Shown here piece after piece: positions 28,188-38,094 of a stretch of DNA of 64,000 nt. The first letter of the stretch is position 1. Every line of letters starts with the position of its first letter. The stretch lies in the NCBI RefSeq assembly GCF_009930875.1, contig NZ_CP025249.1:1922001-1986000 (forward strand), read 5' to 3'. The translations under genes were made by a program, and so were the position numbers. A model generated the notes under the pieces. It ran no database searches. It was not told where the DNA came from and saw only the letters and a program-made list of their open reading frames with translations. The stretch comes from Actinomyces sp. 432 (GTDB lineage Bacteria; Actinomycetota; Actinomycetes; Actinomycetales; Actinomycetaceae).

Positions 28188-29882
28188 TCAGCCCAGGCCC
28201 AGGTGACGGCGCAGGTCCTCCGGCAGGGCGGCCATGGCATCGGCAACCTCGTCTTCGCCCGGCTGCGGCTGCGACTGCGCCGCGGTTGCCGCTCCCTGTC
28301 CCGGCATGATGCCGTAGCTGGGCGCCGCGGCGGCGGACTGGCCCAGGCCAAAGGCGGAGCCCGCCGGTGCGGGTGCGGGTGATTCGGTGACGTCCTTTTG
28401 GGCTCGGGCGGCGGCCGCCTCCCGAGCCTGCCGAGCGGCCTTGGCGGGGTTGCCGGAGCGCCCCTTCTTGCCACCCTTGCGCTTCTTGCCCTTCGGCGCC
28501 TGGCGGGCCTTCGAACGCTTGCCCATTGACGGCAGCGAGCCCATGCCGGGCATGCCACCGGGACCGCCCAGCGCACTCGGGCCGCCTGCGGCCATGGCCT
28601 CCATCATCTTCTTGGCGGCCTCGAAGCGGTTGACCAGCTCGTTAACGGCCTGCACGGTGGTGCCGGAGCCCTTGGCGATGCGGGAGCGGCGCGAGCCGTT
28701 GAGAATGGACAGGTCGCGGCGCTCGGCCGGGGTCATGGAGCAGACGATCGCCTCGATGCGGTCGACCTCCCGCTCGTCGAAGTTCTCCAGGGCCTCGCGC
28801 ATCTGCCCCATGCCGGGCATCATGCCCAGCAGCTTCTTCATCGATCCCATCTTGCGGAGCTGGCGCAGCTGGGACAGGAAGTCGTCCAGGGTGAAGGTGC
28901 CGGAGGCGAGCTTCGCCGCGGCGTCCTCGGCCTCCTTCTCATCGAAGGCGCGTTCGGCCTGCTCGATCAGGGTGAGCAGGTCACCCATGTCCAGGATGCG
29001 GGAGGCCATGCGGTCGGCGTGGAAGCGCTCGAAGTCGTCCAGCCCCTCGCCGGTGGAAGAGAACAGCACTGGCGCACCGGTGACCCCGCGCACGGACAGG
29101 GCGGCACCACCGCGGGCGTCGCCGTCGAGCTTGGACAGCACCACGCCGGTGAAACCCACGCCGTCGCGGAAGGCCACGGAGGTGTTGACGGCGTCCTGAC
29201 CGACCATGGCATCCAGCACGAACAGGATCTCGTTAGGGGACACCGCGTCGCGGATGCGGATGGCCTGATCCATCATCTCCGCGTCCACACCCAGGCGGCC
29301 GGCGGTGTCGATGACGACGACGTCGTAGCCGTGCGCCCGCCCCTGCTCGACGCCGCTGCGGGCCACCGCAACCGGGTCGCCCACGCCATTGCCCGGCTCA
29401 GGGGCCCATACGTCCACCCCGGCGCGCTCGGCCACCACGCTGAGCTGGGTGACGGCGTTGGGGCGCTGCAGGTCAGAGGCGACCAGGAGGGTGCGCTTGT
29501 GCTCCTGCTTGAGCCAGCGGCCGAGCTTGCCCGCCAGTGTGGTCTTACCGGCACCCTGCAGACCGGCCAGCATGATGATGGTGGGACCGCGGTCGGCCCA
29601 GTTCAGCTCCCGGGACTCACCGCCCAGGACCTCGATGAGCTCGTCGTTGACGATGCGCACGACCTGCTGGGCCGGGTTCAGGGCCTGCGAGCGGGCGGCA
29701 TCCTTGGCCTTCTCGCGCACGGCGGCAGTGAAGGAGCGCACCACCGGCAGGGCGACGTCAGCCTCGAGGAGGGCGCGGCGGATCTCGGAGACGGTGGCGT
29801 CAACGTCCGCTTCGCTCAGGCGGCCCTTGCCGCGCAGCGAGTTGAACGAGGCGGTGAGCCGGTCGGAGAGGTTGCCGAACAC
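28188..29882 (-). CDS. ffh: Signal recognition particle protein Ffh
   Basis: Ffh is the SRP54 GTPase that delivers nascent membrane proteins to the translocon with 4.5S RNA and FtsY. The 564-residue protein has the N domain (VFGNLSDRLTASFNSLRGKG), the G domain with GLQGAGKTTLAGKL, DTAGRLGVDAEMMDQ and SKLDGDARGG, and the methionine-rich M domain (KLLGMMPGMGQMREAL). The C-terminal 100 residues are a Lys-rich then Ala/Pro/Gln-rich tail. The GTG start at 29882 matches the family; the open frame upstream is not conserved. Confidence 0.95.
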   Translation of the reverse strand: MFGNLSDRLTASFNSLRGKGRLSEADVDATVSEIRRALLEADVALPVVRSFTAAVREKAKDAARSQALNPAQQVVRIVNDELIEVLGGESRELNWADRGPTIIMLAGLQGAGKTTLAGKLGRWLKQEHKRTLLVASDLQRPNAVTQLSVVAERAGVDVWAPEPGNGVGDPVAVARSGVEQGRAHGYDVVVIDTAGRLGVDAEMMDQAIRIRDAVSPNEILFVLDAMVGQDAVNTSVAFRDGVGFTGVVLSKLDGDARGGAALSVRGVTGAPVLFSSTGEGLDDFERFHADRMASRILDMGDLLTLIEQAERAFDEKEAEDAAAKLASGTFTLDDFLSQLRQLRKMGSMKKLLGMMPGMGQMREALENFDEREVDRIEAIVCSMTPAERRDLSILNGSRRSRIAKGSGTTVQAVNELVNRFEAAKKMMEAMAAGGPSALGGPGGMPGMGSLPSMGKRSKARQAPKGKKRKGGKKGRSGNPAKAARQAREAAAARAQKDVTESPAPAPAGSAFGLGQSAAAAPSYGIMPGQGAATAAQSQPQPGEDEVADAMAALPEDLRRHLGLG

Positions 29883-29987
29883 GCGGTGTCCTTCCTTGGC
29901 GCGATGGCGCAGGTGGTTGGAGGGTCTGGCTGATGTGCGCGTCGCCACCCGGTCGGCGCAACGCGGCGCACGCTTCAGGATAGCGGC

Positions 29988-30029
29988 GAGGGCCCGCGCC
30001 GTCCCACCCTAGGGGACGTGCGGGCCCTC
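29988..30029 (-). terminator. Hairpin downstream of ftsY
   Basis: An imperfect inverted repeat, GAGGGCCCGC...GTCCC pairing with GGGGAC...GCGGGCCCTC, lies between the ftsY stop and the ffh start. It probably ends the smc-ftsY transcript ahead of the ffh promoter. Confidence 0.6.
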
Positions 30030-30084
30030 ACGCACAGTGCAGGCATACAGGAGGCCGCAGGCACCGCGAACGCGCGGCAGGCGG

Positions 30085-31293
30085 TCAGCCGAGCAGGGCG
30101 TCTACGAAGCCCTCCGGGTCGAAGGGCGCCAAGTCGTCAGCACCCTCACCCAGGCCGACCAGCTTGACGGGCACGCCCAGCTCCTTCTGCACAGTGACCA
30201 CGATGCCGCCCTTGGCCGTGCCGTCCAGCTTGGTCAGCACGATGCCGGTGATGCCGACGGCCTCGGAGAATACCTGCGCCTGGCGCATGCCGTTCTGCCC
30301 GGTGGTGGCGTCCAGCACCAGCAGCACCTCCCCCACGGGTGCGACCTTCTCCATGACCCGCTTGATCTTGCCCAGCTCATCCATGAGCCCGGCCTTGTTC
30401 TGCAGGCGCCCGGCGGTGTCTACCACCACCACGTCCACGCCGTCGCGGGCGGCCGCGCGGGTGGCGTCATAGGCGACCGAGGCGGGATCGGCCCCCTCCC
30501 GCTCGGAGCGGACGACCTCGACGCCGACCCGCTCACCCCAGGTGGTCAACTGATCGGCGGCGGCGGCACGGAAGGTGTCGGCTGCGCCCATGACGACGCT
30601 CTTGTCCTCCGCAACGAGCACACGGGCAAGCTTGCCGCAGGTTGTGGTCTTGCCGGTGCCGTTGACGCCGACCATGAGCACGGCGGCGGCCGGCTCGCCG
30701 TCGGCGCCGTTCCAGCCCTCGGCAGGGGCGGGCTTGTCCAGGTTCAGGGAGCGGTCCATGCCGGGACCTACCAGCTTCAGCAGCTCCTGGCGCAGCACGG
30801 CGCGGATGGCGGCGGGATCGGAGGTGTCCAGCACCTTGGCCTGGGTGCGCAACTCATCCATGAGGGACGTAGTGACCTCGAGTCCCAGGTCGGAGGTCAG
30901 CAGCGTGTCCTCGATCTCCTCCCAGTCGGCCTCGGTGAGGTCCCCGCGGGACAGGACTGCGAGGATGGCCCGGCCGAAGCCGCCGGCGCCGGCCAGGCGC
31001 GAGCGCAGTCGCTGCATGCGTCCGGGAATGGACTCGGGGCGCTCCAGGGTGGCCTGCGTGCCCGCCACCACGGGCTCGAGTGCCGCTTCCGCCGGGGCCG
31101 GGCCGGGACGGGCCTCGGCCTCGACGGTCTGCTCCTGCGGCGGGGCGAGCAGGACGTCGTCGGCGCTGGTGGGCTTGTGAGCGCTGACCTCCGGCGGCAC
31201 CTCACCGCCACGGTTGCGGCCCGCGTAGAACCAGATTCCGCCGGCCACGGCGAGCACGATGACGACTATGAGGACGATCAGCAAGAGATCCAT
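30085..31293 (-). CDS. ftsY: Signal recognition particle receptor FtsY
   Basis: FtsY is the membrane-associated SRP receptor GTPase. The 402-residue protein starts with a transmembrane anchor (MDLLLIVLIVVIVLAVAGGI), then an Ala/Glu/Pro-rich linker, and the NG domain with GVNGTGKTTTCGKLAR, VVVVDTAGRLQNKAGLMDEL, LLVLDATTGQNG and TKLDGTAKGG. A real N-terminal anchor is normal for actinobacterial FtsY. It is found between ffh and smc, as in many actinobacteria. Confidence 0.95.
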   Translation of the reverse strand: MDLLLIVLIVVIVLAVAGGIWFYAGRNRGGEVPPEVSAHKPTSADDVLLAPPQEQTVEAEARPGPAPAEAALEPVVAGTQATLERPESIPGRMQRLRSRLAGAGGFGRAILAVLSRGDLTEADWEEIEDTLLTSDLGLEVTTSLMDELRTQAKVLDTSDPAAIRAVLRQELLKLVGPGMDRSLNLDKPAPAEGWNGADGEPAAAVLMVGVNGTGKTTTCGKLARVLVAEDKSVVMGAADTFRAAAADQLTTWGERVGVEVVRSEREGADPASVAYDATRAAARDGVDVVVVDTAGRLQNKAGLMDELGKIKRVMEKVAPVGEVLLVLDATTGQNGMRQAQVFSEAVGITGIVLTKLDGTAKGGIVVTVQKELGVPVKLVGLGEGADDLAPFDPEGFVDALLG

Positions 31294-31365
31294 GGACCCA
31301 TCATGCCTGATCGCCCACGGGGGCGGGCAAGTGTGGACGCCCCACGCCGGGGGCCGACAGGGCGG

Positions 31366-31725
31366 TTAGTGCTGTGCAGCAGTCTCCCGGGCGCGTCGGG
31401 CCACAGCGGCGTCCTTGCTGCGACGCACCTCGGCGGCCTTGGACTCGGCGGTGTCCATAGCCTTCTCCACGACGTCCACCAGTCCGGAGAAGGAATCCGT
31501 GCCGACGTAGACGGCGGAGTCGTCCCGGGTCATCAGGTCCTCCAGCCGAGCCTCCTGCGGCACCACGGTTACGTGCTCCTCCTTCTCCCTGGCCACCCCG
31601 ACCAGGTCGCGCAGCCGGTCGCGCCAGGTGTCGACCGGGTAGCGCTCGGCGACGACCAGGCCGAGCACGATCAGAGCGGCGACTAGGACGACGACGAGGG
31701 GAAGGATCATGGAACCCATGGGCAT
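31366..31725 (-). CDS. Small single-pass membrane protein, unknown function
   Basis: The 119-residue protein begins MPMGSMILPLVVVLVAALIV, a membrane helix, then a charged cytoplasmic part with alternating basic and acidic residues (DTWRDRLRDLVGVAREKEEH). It lies between smc and ftsY on the same strand, so it is probably in their operon. A second Met start six codons in is possible. I do not recognise a family. Confidence 0.6.
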   Translation of the reverse strand: MPMGSMILPLVVVLVAALIVLGLVVAERYPVDTWRDRLRDLVGVAREKEEHVTVVPQEARLEDLMTRDDSAVYVGTDSFSGLVDVVEKAMDTAESKAAEVRRSKDAAVARRARETAAQH

Positions 31726-31828
31726 AATTGTGCCTTCCGTTGGTCACGGCTCCACCGAGCAGGGGGCGCCGTGTCGCCCACCAGACAGCGCCGTGTTCAT
31801 CACAGTTCGCCCGCTATGCTCCAATGCC

Positions 31829-34800
31829 TCACTGGGTGGCGGATGAGAGCCGCTGGGAGACCGCCTGGGTGACGCCGTCACGCATGGTGATGCCGTACAG
31901 GGCGTCGGCGATCTCCATGGTGCGCTTCTGGTGGGTGATGATGATCAGCTGGCTGGAGGCCCGCAGCTCGGTGAAGATGTCCAGCAGCCGCCCCAGGTTG
32001 GTGTCGTCCAGGGCCGCCTCCACCTCATCCATGACGTAAAACGGAGAGGGGCGGGCACGGAAGATCGCCACCAGCAGCGCCACCGCGGCCAGCGAGCGCT
32101 CCCCGCCGGACAGCAGGGACAGGCGCTTGACCTTCTTGCCCGCGGGCCGGGCCTCAATGTCGATGCCAGTGGTGAGCATGTCGTCGGGGTCGGTTAGTAC
32201 CAGGCGCCCCTCGCCGCCGGGGAAGAGCCGGTCGAAGACGATCGCGAACTCGCGGGCGGTGTCCGCGTAGGCCTGGGTGAACACCTCCTGCACGCGCTGA
32301 TCCACGTCTTCGACAATGCGCATTAGGTCGGCGCGGGACTGCTTGAGGTCGGCGAGCTGCTCGGCCAGGAAGCGGTGGCGCTCCTCCAGGGCCGCGTGCT
32401 CCTCCAGGGCCAGCGGGTTGACCTTGCCCAAGCGCGCCAAGTCCCGGTTCGCCCGCGCCAGGCGCTTCTCCTGCTCGGCACGCACATAGGGCCGGCCGGT
32501 CTGGTGCGCGGCGGGCTCTATCTGCGCGCCCTGAGCCTGCTCCTCAACGTCGGCCGCGTCGGCGGCCCCGTCCCGATCGGCAGCGGCTTCGGCCGCGGCG
32601 GCTTCCGCCTCCGCGTCCGGCACGAGCATGTGGGGCCCGTACTCCTCCACCAAGGGGTCCAGTTCCAGGCCCAGCTCATTCATGGCGCGCTCGGCCAGAT
32701 TCTCCAGCCGCATGCTCTGCTCGGCACGGGCGATCTCGTCGCGGTGGGCGGCGTCAGACAGCGCGGACATTTCAGCAGCCAGGGCGTCCAGTTGCCTGCG
32801 GACATCGGCGACCGCCGCCGCGGCGCCGGCGCGTTCGGCCTCGATACGGGCGCGCTCCCCCTGCGCCTGCTCCACCCAGGTGCGGCCGGTCTCCGCGGCG
32901 GTGCGGGCCTGGTCCCGCACCTGCGCAGCCGTTGCCAGCCGCGCCTTGCGGGCCTGCTCCGCGCGGGCGGCGGCAGCCCGCTGCTGCCGCTCGCGGCGGG
33001 CGGCAGCCCGCAGGGAGTCGGCCCGGCCGCGGACGCTGCGCTCCCGCTCCTCGGCGGTGCGCAGGGCCAGGCGCGCCTCCGTCTCGGCGGCCCGGGCCGC
33101 GGTGGCCGCCTGCGCGGTGGCCTCGCGGGTGGCGCGGGCGGCGTCGATGGCGGTATCAAGGTCGCTCTCCCCAGCGGGTGCGGTACTGCCTCCGGGCGGG
33201 GCCGCGGCGACCGGCACCTGATTCTCGACCGCGGCGAGGGCCGCCTGGGCGGTGGCGAGCTCGGCGGCGCGCTGGGCGGCCTCCGCCTCGGCGCGCTCCA
33301 GGGCGCGGCGGGCGCGTCCGGTCTCCTCACGGGCGGCGCGGGCGGCGGAGTTCAGGCGCGCACGGTTCTCGGCCACGCGAGCGGCCTCGGCGTCGGCCGC
33401 ACGCAGTTTCTCCAGCGCCTCGGCTACGGCGGCGCGGGCGATGGACTCAGCCTGGCGGGCATCGGTCAGCGCGGTGTCGGCCGCGTGCTCCGCGGCGGCG
33501 GCGGCGGTTGCGCGAGTGGCGGCCTCCTCGTGCGCGGCGGCCAGGGCGAGCACCGAGGCGGCGCCCTCGCCGGCGCCGGTGGCCCACGTGGGGGCGAGAA
33601 CGTCGCCGTCACGGGTGGCTACCACGGCGCCGGGGACGGCGGCGCGCATAGCCTGGGCAGTGGCCAGGTCGGGGACCACCCAGGCGTCGGCCAGCAAACC
33701 GCTGAGAGTACGGGCGAGCGCGGCGGATTCGGCGCCGATGAGCGCGGCGGCTCGCTGAGCATCCGCAGGAACGCTATCGGGAACCGAGGGCTCGGCGGCG
33801 GGCGGGCGGTCCGCCGCGCCGTCGGCGCTGGAAATGACCAGGCGCAGCCCGCCACCGTCTTGGCTGCGGGCGTGGGCCAGGGCCGCGACGGCGGCGTCGG
33901 TGTCGGCAACCACCGCAGCCCCGGCCAGCTCACCGAGCAGCCCGGCCAACGCCTCTTCCCAACCGGCTTCTACCGTGACGGCCCCGGCGAGCGGGCCGAG
34001 GATGCCGGGCAGTCCGGCGTCGGCGAGCTCGGCGGTGGCGTCCTGCGCACGCAGGGACAGGGCGAGGGCGTCACGGCGGGCGGTCCAGGTGGCCAGTTCG
34101 GCGGCGGCCTCGCGACGGGTGTCGGTGGTGGCGACGACTGCGTCGCGGGCCGCATTGAGCTCGGCGGTGGCCGCCTCGTGGGCGGCGGCGGCACGGGTCT
34201 GCTCACCGGCCGCGGCGTCGGAACTGTCGGTGCCGACGGGAGCGTCCGGGTCGCCGGCGGTGGCCGCCTCCAGTGCCCGGGCGGCGGCCGTGTCGCGCTC
34301 CTGGGCGGAGGCCAGGGATGCCCGAGCCAGTTCGACGGCGGCGCGGGCGGCCTCGTGGCGGGAGCGTGCGGAGGCCACGCGGCCCCCGGCACGGGCCAGC
34401 AGCTCGCGGTGCTCGGCGCGCCGGGTCTGCAAGGCCGCGAGCGCCTGCTCGGCGGTGGTGGCGGCGGCCTCGGCGTCGACGCGTTCGGCGGTGGCGTCCG
34501 TCAGCGCGGTGCGGGCGGCCTCAATGGCGGCGGCAAGCTCAGCCTCCTGGGCGGCGGCCTCCTGGGCGCGCCGCTCCAGTTCCTCGGGGTCGGTTCCGGC
34601 CTCGGGGCGCGGGGCGCCCGCCAGGCCGCGTACCCGTTCCGCCGCCACGTCCGCCAGCGCCGACAGGGACTGAACGGCTGCCGACAGCTCCTCCCAGGTG
34701 GTGGTGGCGCGGGCCAGCCGCTGCCCGGACGTGGACTCCAGGGTCGTCAGCTCCTCCAGCCGGGCGCGGGCGAGGCGCTCGGACTCATCCAGCTCGGCCC

Positions 34801-35563
34801 GGCGGCCGGCTAGGCGGGCCTGGTCCTCCTGTCCGGCCTCCAGCAGGGACTGGACCTGCACGACGTCGTCGGCCAGCAGCCGAGCGGTGGCGTCACGAAC
34901 CTCGGCCTGGATGACATGGGCGCGGCGGGCGACGGCGGCCTGCCGCGCGAGCGGGCCGAGCTGGCGGTGCAGCTCGGCGGTGAGGTCGGTGAGCCGGGTC
35001 AGGTCGGCGGCCATGGAGTCGAGCTTGCGCAGAGCCCGTTCCTTGCGCCGCCGGTGCTTGAGGACGCCGGCGGCCTCCTCGATGAAGCCGCGCCGCTCCT
35101 CCGGGGTGGCGGTGAGCACCGCATCGAGCTGCCCCTGGCCTACCACCACGTGCATCTGCCGGCCCATGCCCGTGTCGGACAGTAGCTCCTGCACGTCCAG
35201 CAGGCGGCAGGTGGCGCCGTTTATCTGGTACTCGCTGCCGCCGCCGCGGAACAGGGTGCGGGTGATGGTCACCTCGCTGTAGTCGATCGGCAGGGCGCCG
35301 TCGGCGTTGTCGATCGTCAGGGAGACCTCGGCGCGCCCCAGGGCGGGACGCGAGCCGGCGCCGGCGAAGATGACGTCGGCCATGGAGCCGCCGCGCAGGT
35401 TCTTGGCGCCCTGCTCCCCCATCACCCAGGTCAGGGCGTCCACCACGTTGGACTTGCCCGAGCCGTTCGGGCCGACCACGGCGGTGATGCCCGGCTCCAG
35501 GCGCAGGGTGGTTGACGAGGCGAAGGACTTGAACCCCTTCATCGTCAACGTCTTCAGGTGCAC
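31829..35563 (-). CDS. smc: Chromosome segregation ATPase SMC
   Basis: SMC organises and segregates the chromosome with ScpA/ScpB. The 1244-residue protein has the N-terminal ATPase half (MHLKTLTMKGFKSFASSTTL, Walker A GPNGSGKSNVVDALTWVM), long Ala/Arg/Glu-rich coiled coils, a central hinge (about residues 500-680, AGLPGILGPLAGAV) and the C-terminal half with signature LSGGERSLAAVALLVAIF and Walker B PFYVMDEVEAALDD. The coiled coil is rich in Ala, reflecting the high GC. The length fits the family. It is the first gene of the smc-ftsY group on this strand. Confidence 0.96.
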   Translation of the reverse strand: MHLKTLTMKGFKSFASSTTLRLEPGITAVVGPNGSGKSNVVDALTWVMGEQGAKNLRGGSMADVIFAGAGSRPALGRAEVSLTIDNADGALPIDYSEVTITRTLFRGGGSEYQINGATCRLLDVQELLSDTGMGRQMHVVVGQGQLDAVLTATPEERRGFIEEAAGVLKHRRRKERALRKLDSMAADLTRLTDLTAELHRQLGPLARQAAVARRAHVIQAEVRDATARLLADDVVQVQSLLEAGQEDQARLAGRRAELDESERLARARLEELTTLESTSGQRLARATTTWEELSAAVQSLSALADVAAERVRGLAGAPRPEAGTDPEELERRAQEAAAQEAELAAAIEAARTALTDATAERVDAEAAATTAEQALAALQTRRAEHRELLARAGGRVASARSRHEAARAAVELARASLASAQERDTAAARALEAATAGDPDAPVGTDSSDAAAGEQTRAAAAHEAATAELNAARDAVVATTDTRREAAAELATWTARRDALALSLRAQDATAELADAGLPGILGPLAGAVTVEAGWEEALAGLLGELAGAAVVADTDAAVAALAHARSQDGGGLRLVISSADGAADRPPAAEPSVPDSVPADAQRAAALIGAESAALARTLSGLLADAWVVPDLATAQAMRAAVPGAVVATRDGDVLAPTWATGAGEGAASVLALAAAHEEAATRATAAAAAEHAADTALTDARQAESIARAAVAEALEKLRAADAEAARVAENRARLNSAARAAREETGRARRALERAEAEAAQRAAELATAQAALAAVENQVPVAAAPPGGSTAPAGESDLDTAIDAARATREATAQAATAARAAETEARLALRTAEERERSVRGRADSLRAAARRERQQRAAAARAEQARKARLATAAQVRDQARTAAETGRTWVEQAQGERARIEAERAGAAAAVADVRRQLDALAAEMSALSDAAHRDEIARAEQSMRLENLAERAMNELGLELDPLVEEYGPHMLVPDAEAEAAAAEAAADRDGAADAADVEEQAQGAQIEPAAHQTGRPYVRAEQEKRLARANRDLARLGKVNPLALEEHAALEERHRFLAEQLADLKQSRADLMRIVEDVDQRVQEVFTQAYADTAREFAIVFDRLFPGGEGRLVLTDPDDMLTTGIDIEARPAGKKVKRLSLLSGGERSLAAVALLVAIFRARPSPFYVMDEVEAALDDTNLGRLLDIFTELRASSQLIIITHQKRTMEIADALYGITMRDGVTQAVSQRLSSATQ

Positions 35564-35575
35564 GCGTCAACGATA

Positions 35576-35641
35576 GCGGGAAGCGGGAGGAAACCGGTGA
35601 TCCGCCAGCGAGACCGGTGCGGGAAGCGGGAGGAAACCGGT
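35576..35641. repeat. Direct repeat in the smc/ABC divergent promoter region
   Basis: A 23-base unit (GCGGGAAGCGGGAGGAAACC plus GGT) occurs at 35576-35598 and 35619-35641, identical by eye, 43 bases apart (about four helical turns). It lies between the divergent smc and ABC-transporter genes, where an operator would be expected. Farther right, TTGACA at 35704-35709 is a plausible -35 box for the ABC gene. Confidence 0.6.
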
Positions 35642-35779
35642 AGACGGACCCGTAGCGCATCCCGCGGGCGGGTGGCACGACACCGACACACCGGAAAGCT
35701 ACCTTGACATTACGGGCACAACGAATCAAGCTTCTCAAGTCAAGCGGACTTACCACAGCCGATCCCGATTGGAGTCCTC

Positions 35780-36739
35780 ATGCTCGACATCGTCAACCTG
35801 TCCAAACGCTTCGGGAGCCTGCAAGCGCTCGATGACCTGTCCCTGCGCCTGGGCGATGGGGAAATCGTAGGCTTCGTGGGCGCCAACGGAGCGGGCAAGT
35901 CCACCACCATGCGCATCGTCATGGGGGTACTCACCGCAGATGCCGGCACCGTGACCTGGGACGGCACGCCGGTGGGCGCCGCTGAGCGGCGTCGCATCGG
36001 CTACATGCCCGAGGAGCGCGGCCTGTACCCCAAGATGAGGGTCGGCGAGCAGCTGACCTACCTGGCCCGCCTGCACGGGTTGCCGACCGCGGCGGCCCGG
36101 CGGGCGAGCGAGCAGTGGACCGAGCGGCTGGACATCGCCGCCCGCCGCGAGGACGAGGTGCAGAAGCTCTCCCTGGGCAACCAGCAGCGCGTCCAACTGG
36201 CCGCAGCCCTGGTCTCCGACCCCGATCTGCTGATTCTGGACGAGCCCTTCTCCGGCCTGGACCCGGTGGCGGTCGATGTTATGAGCCAGGTGCTGCGCGA
36301 GCGGGCCGCGGCCGGGGTGCCCACGCTGTTCTCCTCTCACCAGCTCGACGTCGTGCAACGACTGTGCGACCGGGTAGTCATCATCCAGGCGGGCCGACTG
36401 GTTGCCGACGGCACCGTGGCCGAGCTGCAGTCGGGTGCCGAGCCGCGCTGGCGCGCCGTCGTCGAGGTCGCGGGCCGGCCCGACGCAGCCGTCAACGCCG
36501 CCACCGCCATGCTTGCCGGAACCCCTGGAGTGGAGGCGAGTGCCGAGCCCATTGCTGAGGGTGCGCGGGTGACCGTGGTGGTCGGCGGAGCCGACGAGCA
36601 GCGATTGCTGGAGGCCGCGGGGCGTCTGGGACGGCTGCGCGAACTCGGCCCCGTCACCCGCCCGCTGACCGACATCTTCCGCGACGTGCTCGCCGCCCCC
36701 ACCGCATCCCCCGCCCCCACGACCGGACAGGAGGCCTAA
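35780..36739 (+). CDS. ABC transporter ATP-binding protein (NatA-like)
   Basis: The 319-residue ATPase has Walker A GFVGANGAGKSTTMRIVMGV, the Q-loop (RIGYMPEERGLYPKM), signature LSLGNQQRVQLAAAL, Walker B LLILDEPFSGLDPVA and switch His (FSSHQLDVV). Its C-terminal DUF4162-like domain (residues 230-310) fits the NatA class. The permease follows after 3 nt. Such pairs export Na+, drugs or lipids; the substrate is not determinable from sequence. Confidence 0.9.
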   Translation: MLDIVNLSKRFGSLQALDDLSLRLGDGEIVGFVGANGAGKSTTMRIVMGVLTADAGTVTWDGTPVGAAERRRIGYMPEERGLYPKMRVGEQLTYLARLHGLPTAAARRASEQWTERLDIAARREDEVQKLSLGNQQRVQLAAALVSDPDLLILDEPFSGLDPVAVDVMSQVLRERAAAGVPTLFSSHQLDVVQRLCDRVVIIQAGRLVADGTVAELQSGAEPRWRAVVEVAGRPDAAVNAATAMLAGTPGVEASAEPIAEGARVTVVVGGADEQRLLEAAGRLGRLRELGPVTRPLTDIFRDVLAAPTASPAPTTGQEA

Positions 36740-36742
36740 GCC

Positions 36743-37996
36743 GTGTCCACCAGCCCCCAAGCCATTTCCCGCTCCCAGGAGATCCGGCTGGTTGCCGGCC
36801 GCGAGCTACGCGCCCAGCTGTTCAAGCGCTCAGCGGTCATCTCCACACTCGTCATGCTGGTCCTCGCCGTCGGCGGGATTCTCGTGGTCGCCCATCTGAC
36901 CGGCGGCGAGGACGAGCCCTACCGGCTGGGCGTGTCAGCCCCCGCCGACGCCGTCGCACTCAGGCCCGCCCTGGAGCAGATCACCGGCACCAACGGTCTG
37001 CCCATCGAGGTCACTACCGACGTCTCCGACGCCGAGGCCGCCCTGGGAGTCAGCGGCGACATCGACGAGGACGCGACGCTAGACATGGTCCTCGACCTGA
37101 ACGGCGCCTCCCCCGCGCTGAAAGTGACCGAGGAGGGCCGCGCCGACCAGGCGGTGGTCGCATCCGTAACCAATGTGCTCCAGCAGGCGGCCCTATCGGA
37201 TGAGATCAGCGCCCTGGGCGGCGATCCCACCCAGGTGGCGGCGTCACTGGCGGGGGCCGTGCCCCAGGTGGAGGCGCTCGACCCGCCCGACCAGGACTCC
37301 GCCGACTTCGGGGCCCGCTACACCGTGCTCCTGATCGTCGACATTCTGCTGTTCATCATCGTCATGGGTGGTGGGCAGACGATCGCGATGGGGGTAGTGG
37401 AGGAGAAGTCCAGCCGCATCGTGGAGATCCTGCTGGCCTGCGTGCGGCCCACCTCCCTGCTGGCCGGCAAGGTGATCGGCACCGGCACTGCCGTACTGGT
37501 CTCCTACGGGCTGATAGGTATCTTCGCCGGCGTGACGGCCAAGCTCAGCGGCGTACTGCCCGAGGGCGCCGTCGACATCGATACCGTGCTGGTCGCCATG
37601 ATCGTGTGGATGATCGTCGGCTACGCGATCTACGCGGTCGGCTACGCCGCCGCCGGCGCGCTGGTCAGTCGTCAGGAGGACGTGGCCAGTGCGGTCATGC
37701 CGCTGACGATGACGCTGATGATCCCCTACGTGCTCTCCTTCGTGATGGCGCTGGGCGACGCCTCATCCCCGCTTTACCGCGTGCTGGCCTACCTGCCGCC
37801 CTTCGCGCCCTTCCTAATGCCGGCACGGCTCGTGCTCGGCGTCTCGTCGTGGGGTGAGCAGCTGGCGGCGCTGGTGCTAGCGCTGGTGTTCATCCCGGTC
37901 TTCGTGTGGCTGTCGGCGCGGGTCTACACGCGGGCCGTCACCCGCACCGGCGCCCGGGTCCCGCTCAAGGAGGTCCTGGGACGCCGCCCCGCCTGA
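36743..37996 (+). CDS. ABC-2-type permease (NatB-like)
   Basis: The 417-residue membrane protein has one N-terminal helix (AVISTLVMLVLAVGGILVVA), a large extracytoplasmic domain (residues 55-185), then about five helices in the C-terminal half, with the EEKSSRIVEILLACVRPTSL motif typical of this permease class. It pairs with the upstream NatA-like ATPase. A strong hairpin (38080-38122) follows and separates it from the convergent ndk. Confidence 0.88.
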   Translation: MSTSPQAISRSQEIRLVAGRELRAQLFKRSAVISTLVMLVLAVGGILVVAHLTGGEDEPYRLGVSAPADAVALRPALEQITGTNGLPIEVTTDVSDAEAALGVSGDIDEDATLDMVLDLNGASPALKVTEEGRADQAVVASVTNVLQQAALSDEISALGGDPTQVAASLAGAVPQVEALDPPDQDSADFGARYTVLLIVDILLFIIVMGGGQTIAMGVVEEKSSRIVEILLACVRPTSLLAGKVIGTGTAVLVSYGLIGIFAGVTAKLSGVLPEGAVDIDTVLVAMIVWMIVGYAIYAVGYAAAGALVSRQEDVASAVMPLTMTLMIPYVLSFVMALGDASSPLYRVLAYLPPFAPFLMPARLVLGVSSWGEQLAALVLALVFIPVFVWLSARVYTRAVTRTGARVPLKEVLGRRPA

Positions 37997-38037
37997 CAGC
38001 GAGCCCGTTCCCGGCCCCTATCCGCCTCGCCCCCTCG

Positions 38038-38094
38038 CCGAGGTCGGTAGACGTTACCTGCCGAGATCGGTCTGAACGGCATGTGGGGTCGCCA
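38038..38094. repeat. Degenerate repeats between the permease gene and ndk
   Basis: CCGAGGTCGGT at 38038 and CCGAGATCGGT at 38061 are 23 bases apart, and a third GGTC at 38087 falls 22 bases further on, inside the arm of the terminator hairpin. The core is the complement of the ACCGA-N-CTCGG units seen at 40714-40769. Confidence 0.5.

Noticed and set aside
32375..34813. 812-codon plus-strand frame opposite smc
   Set aside because: Very Gly/Arg-rich, antisense to the SMC coiled coil, no domain. It is a shadow of the GC-rich gene.
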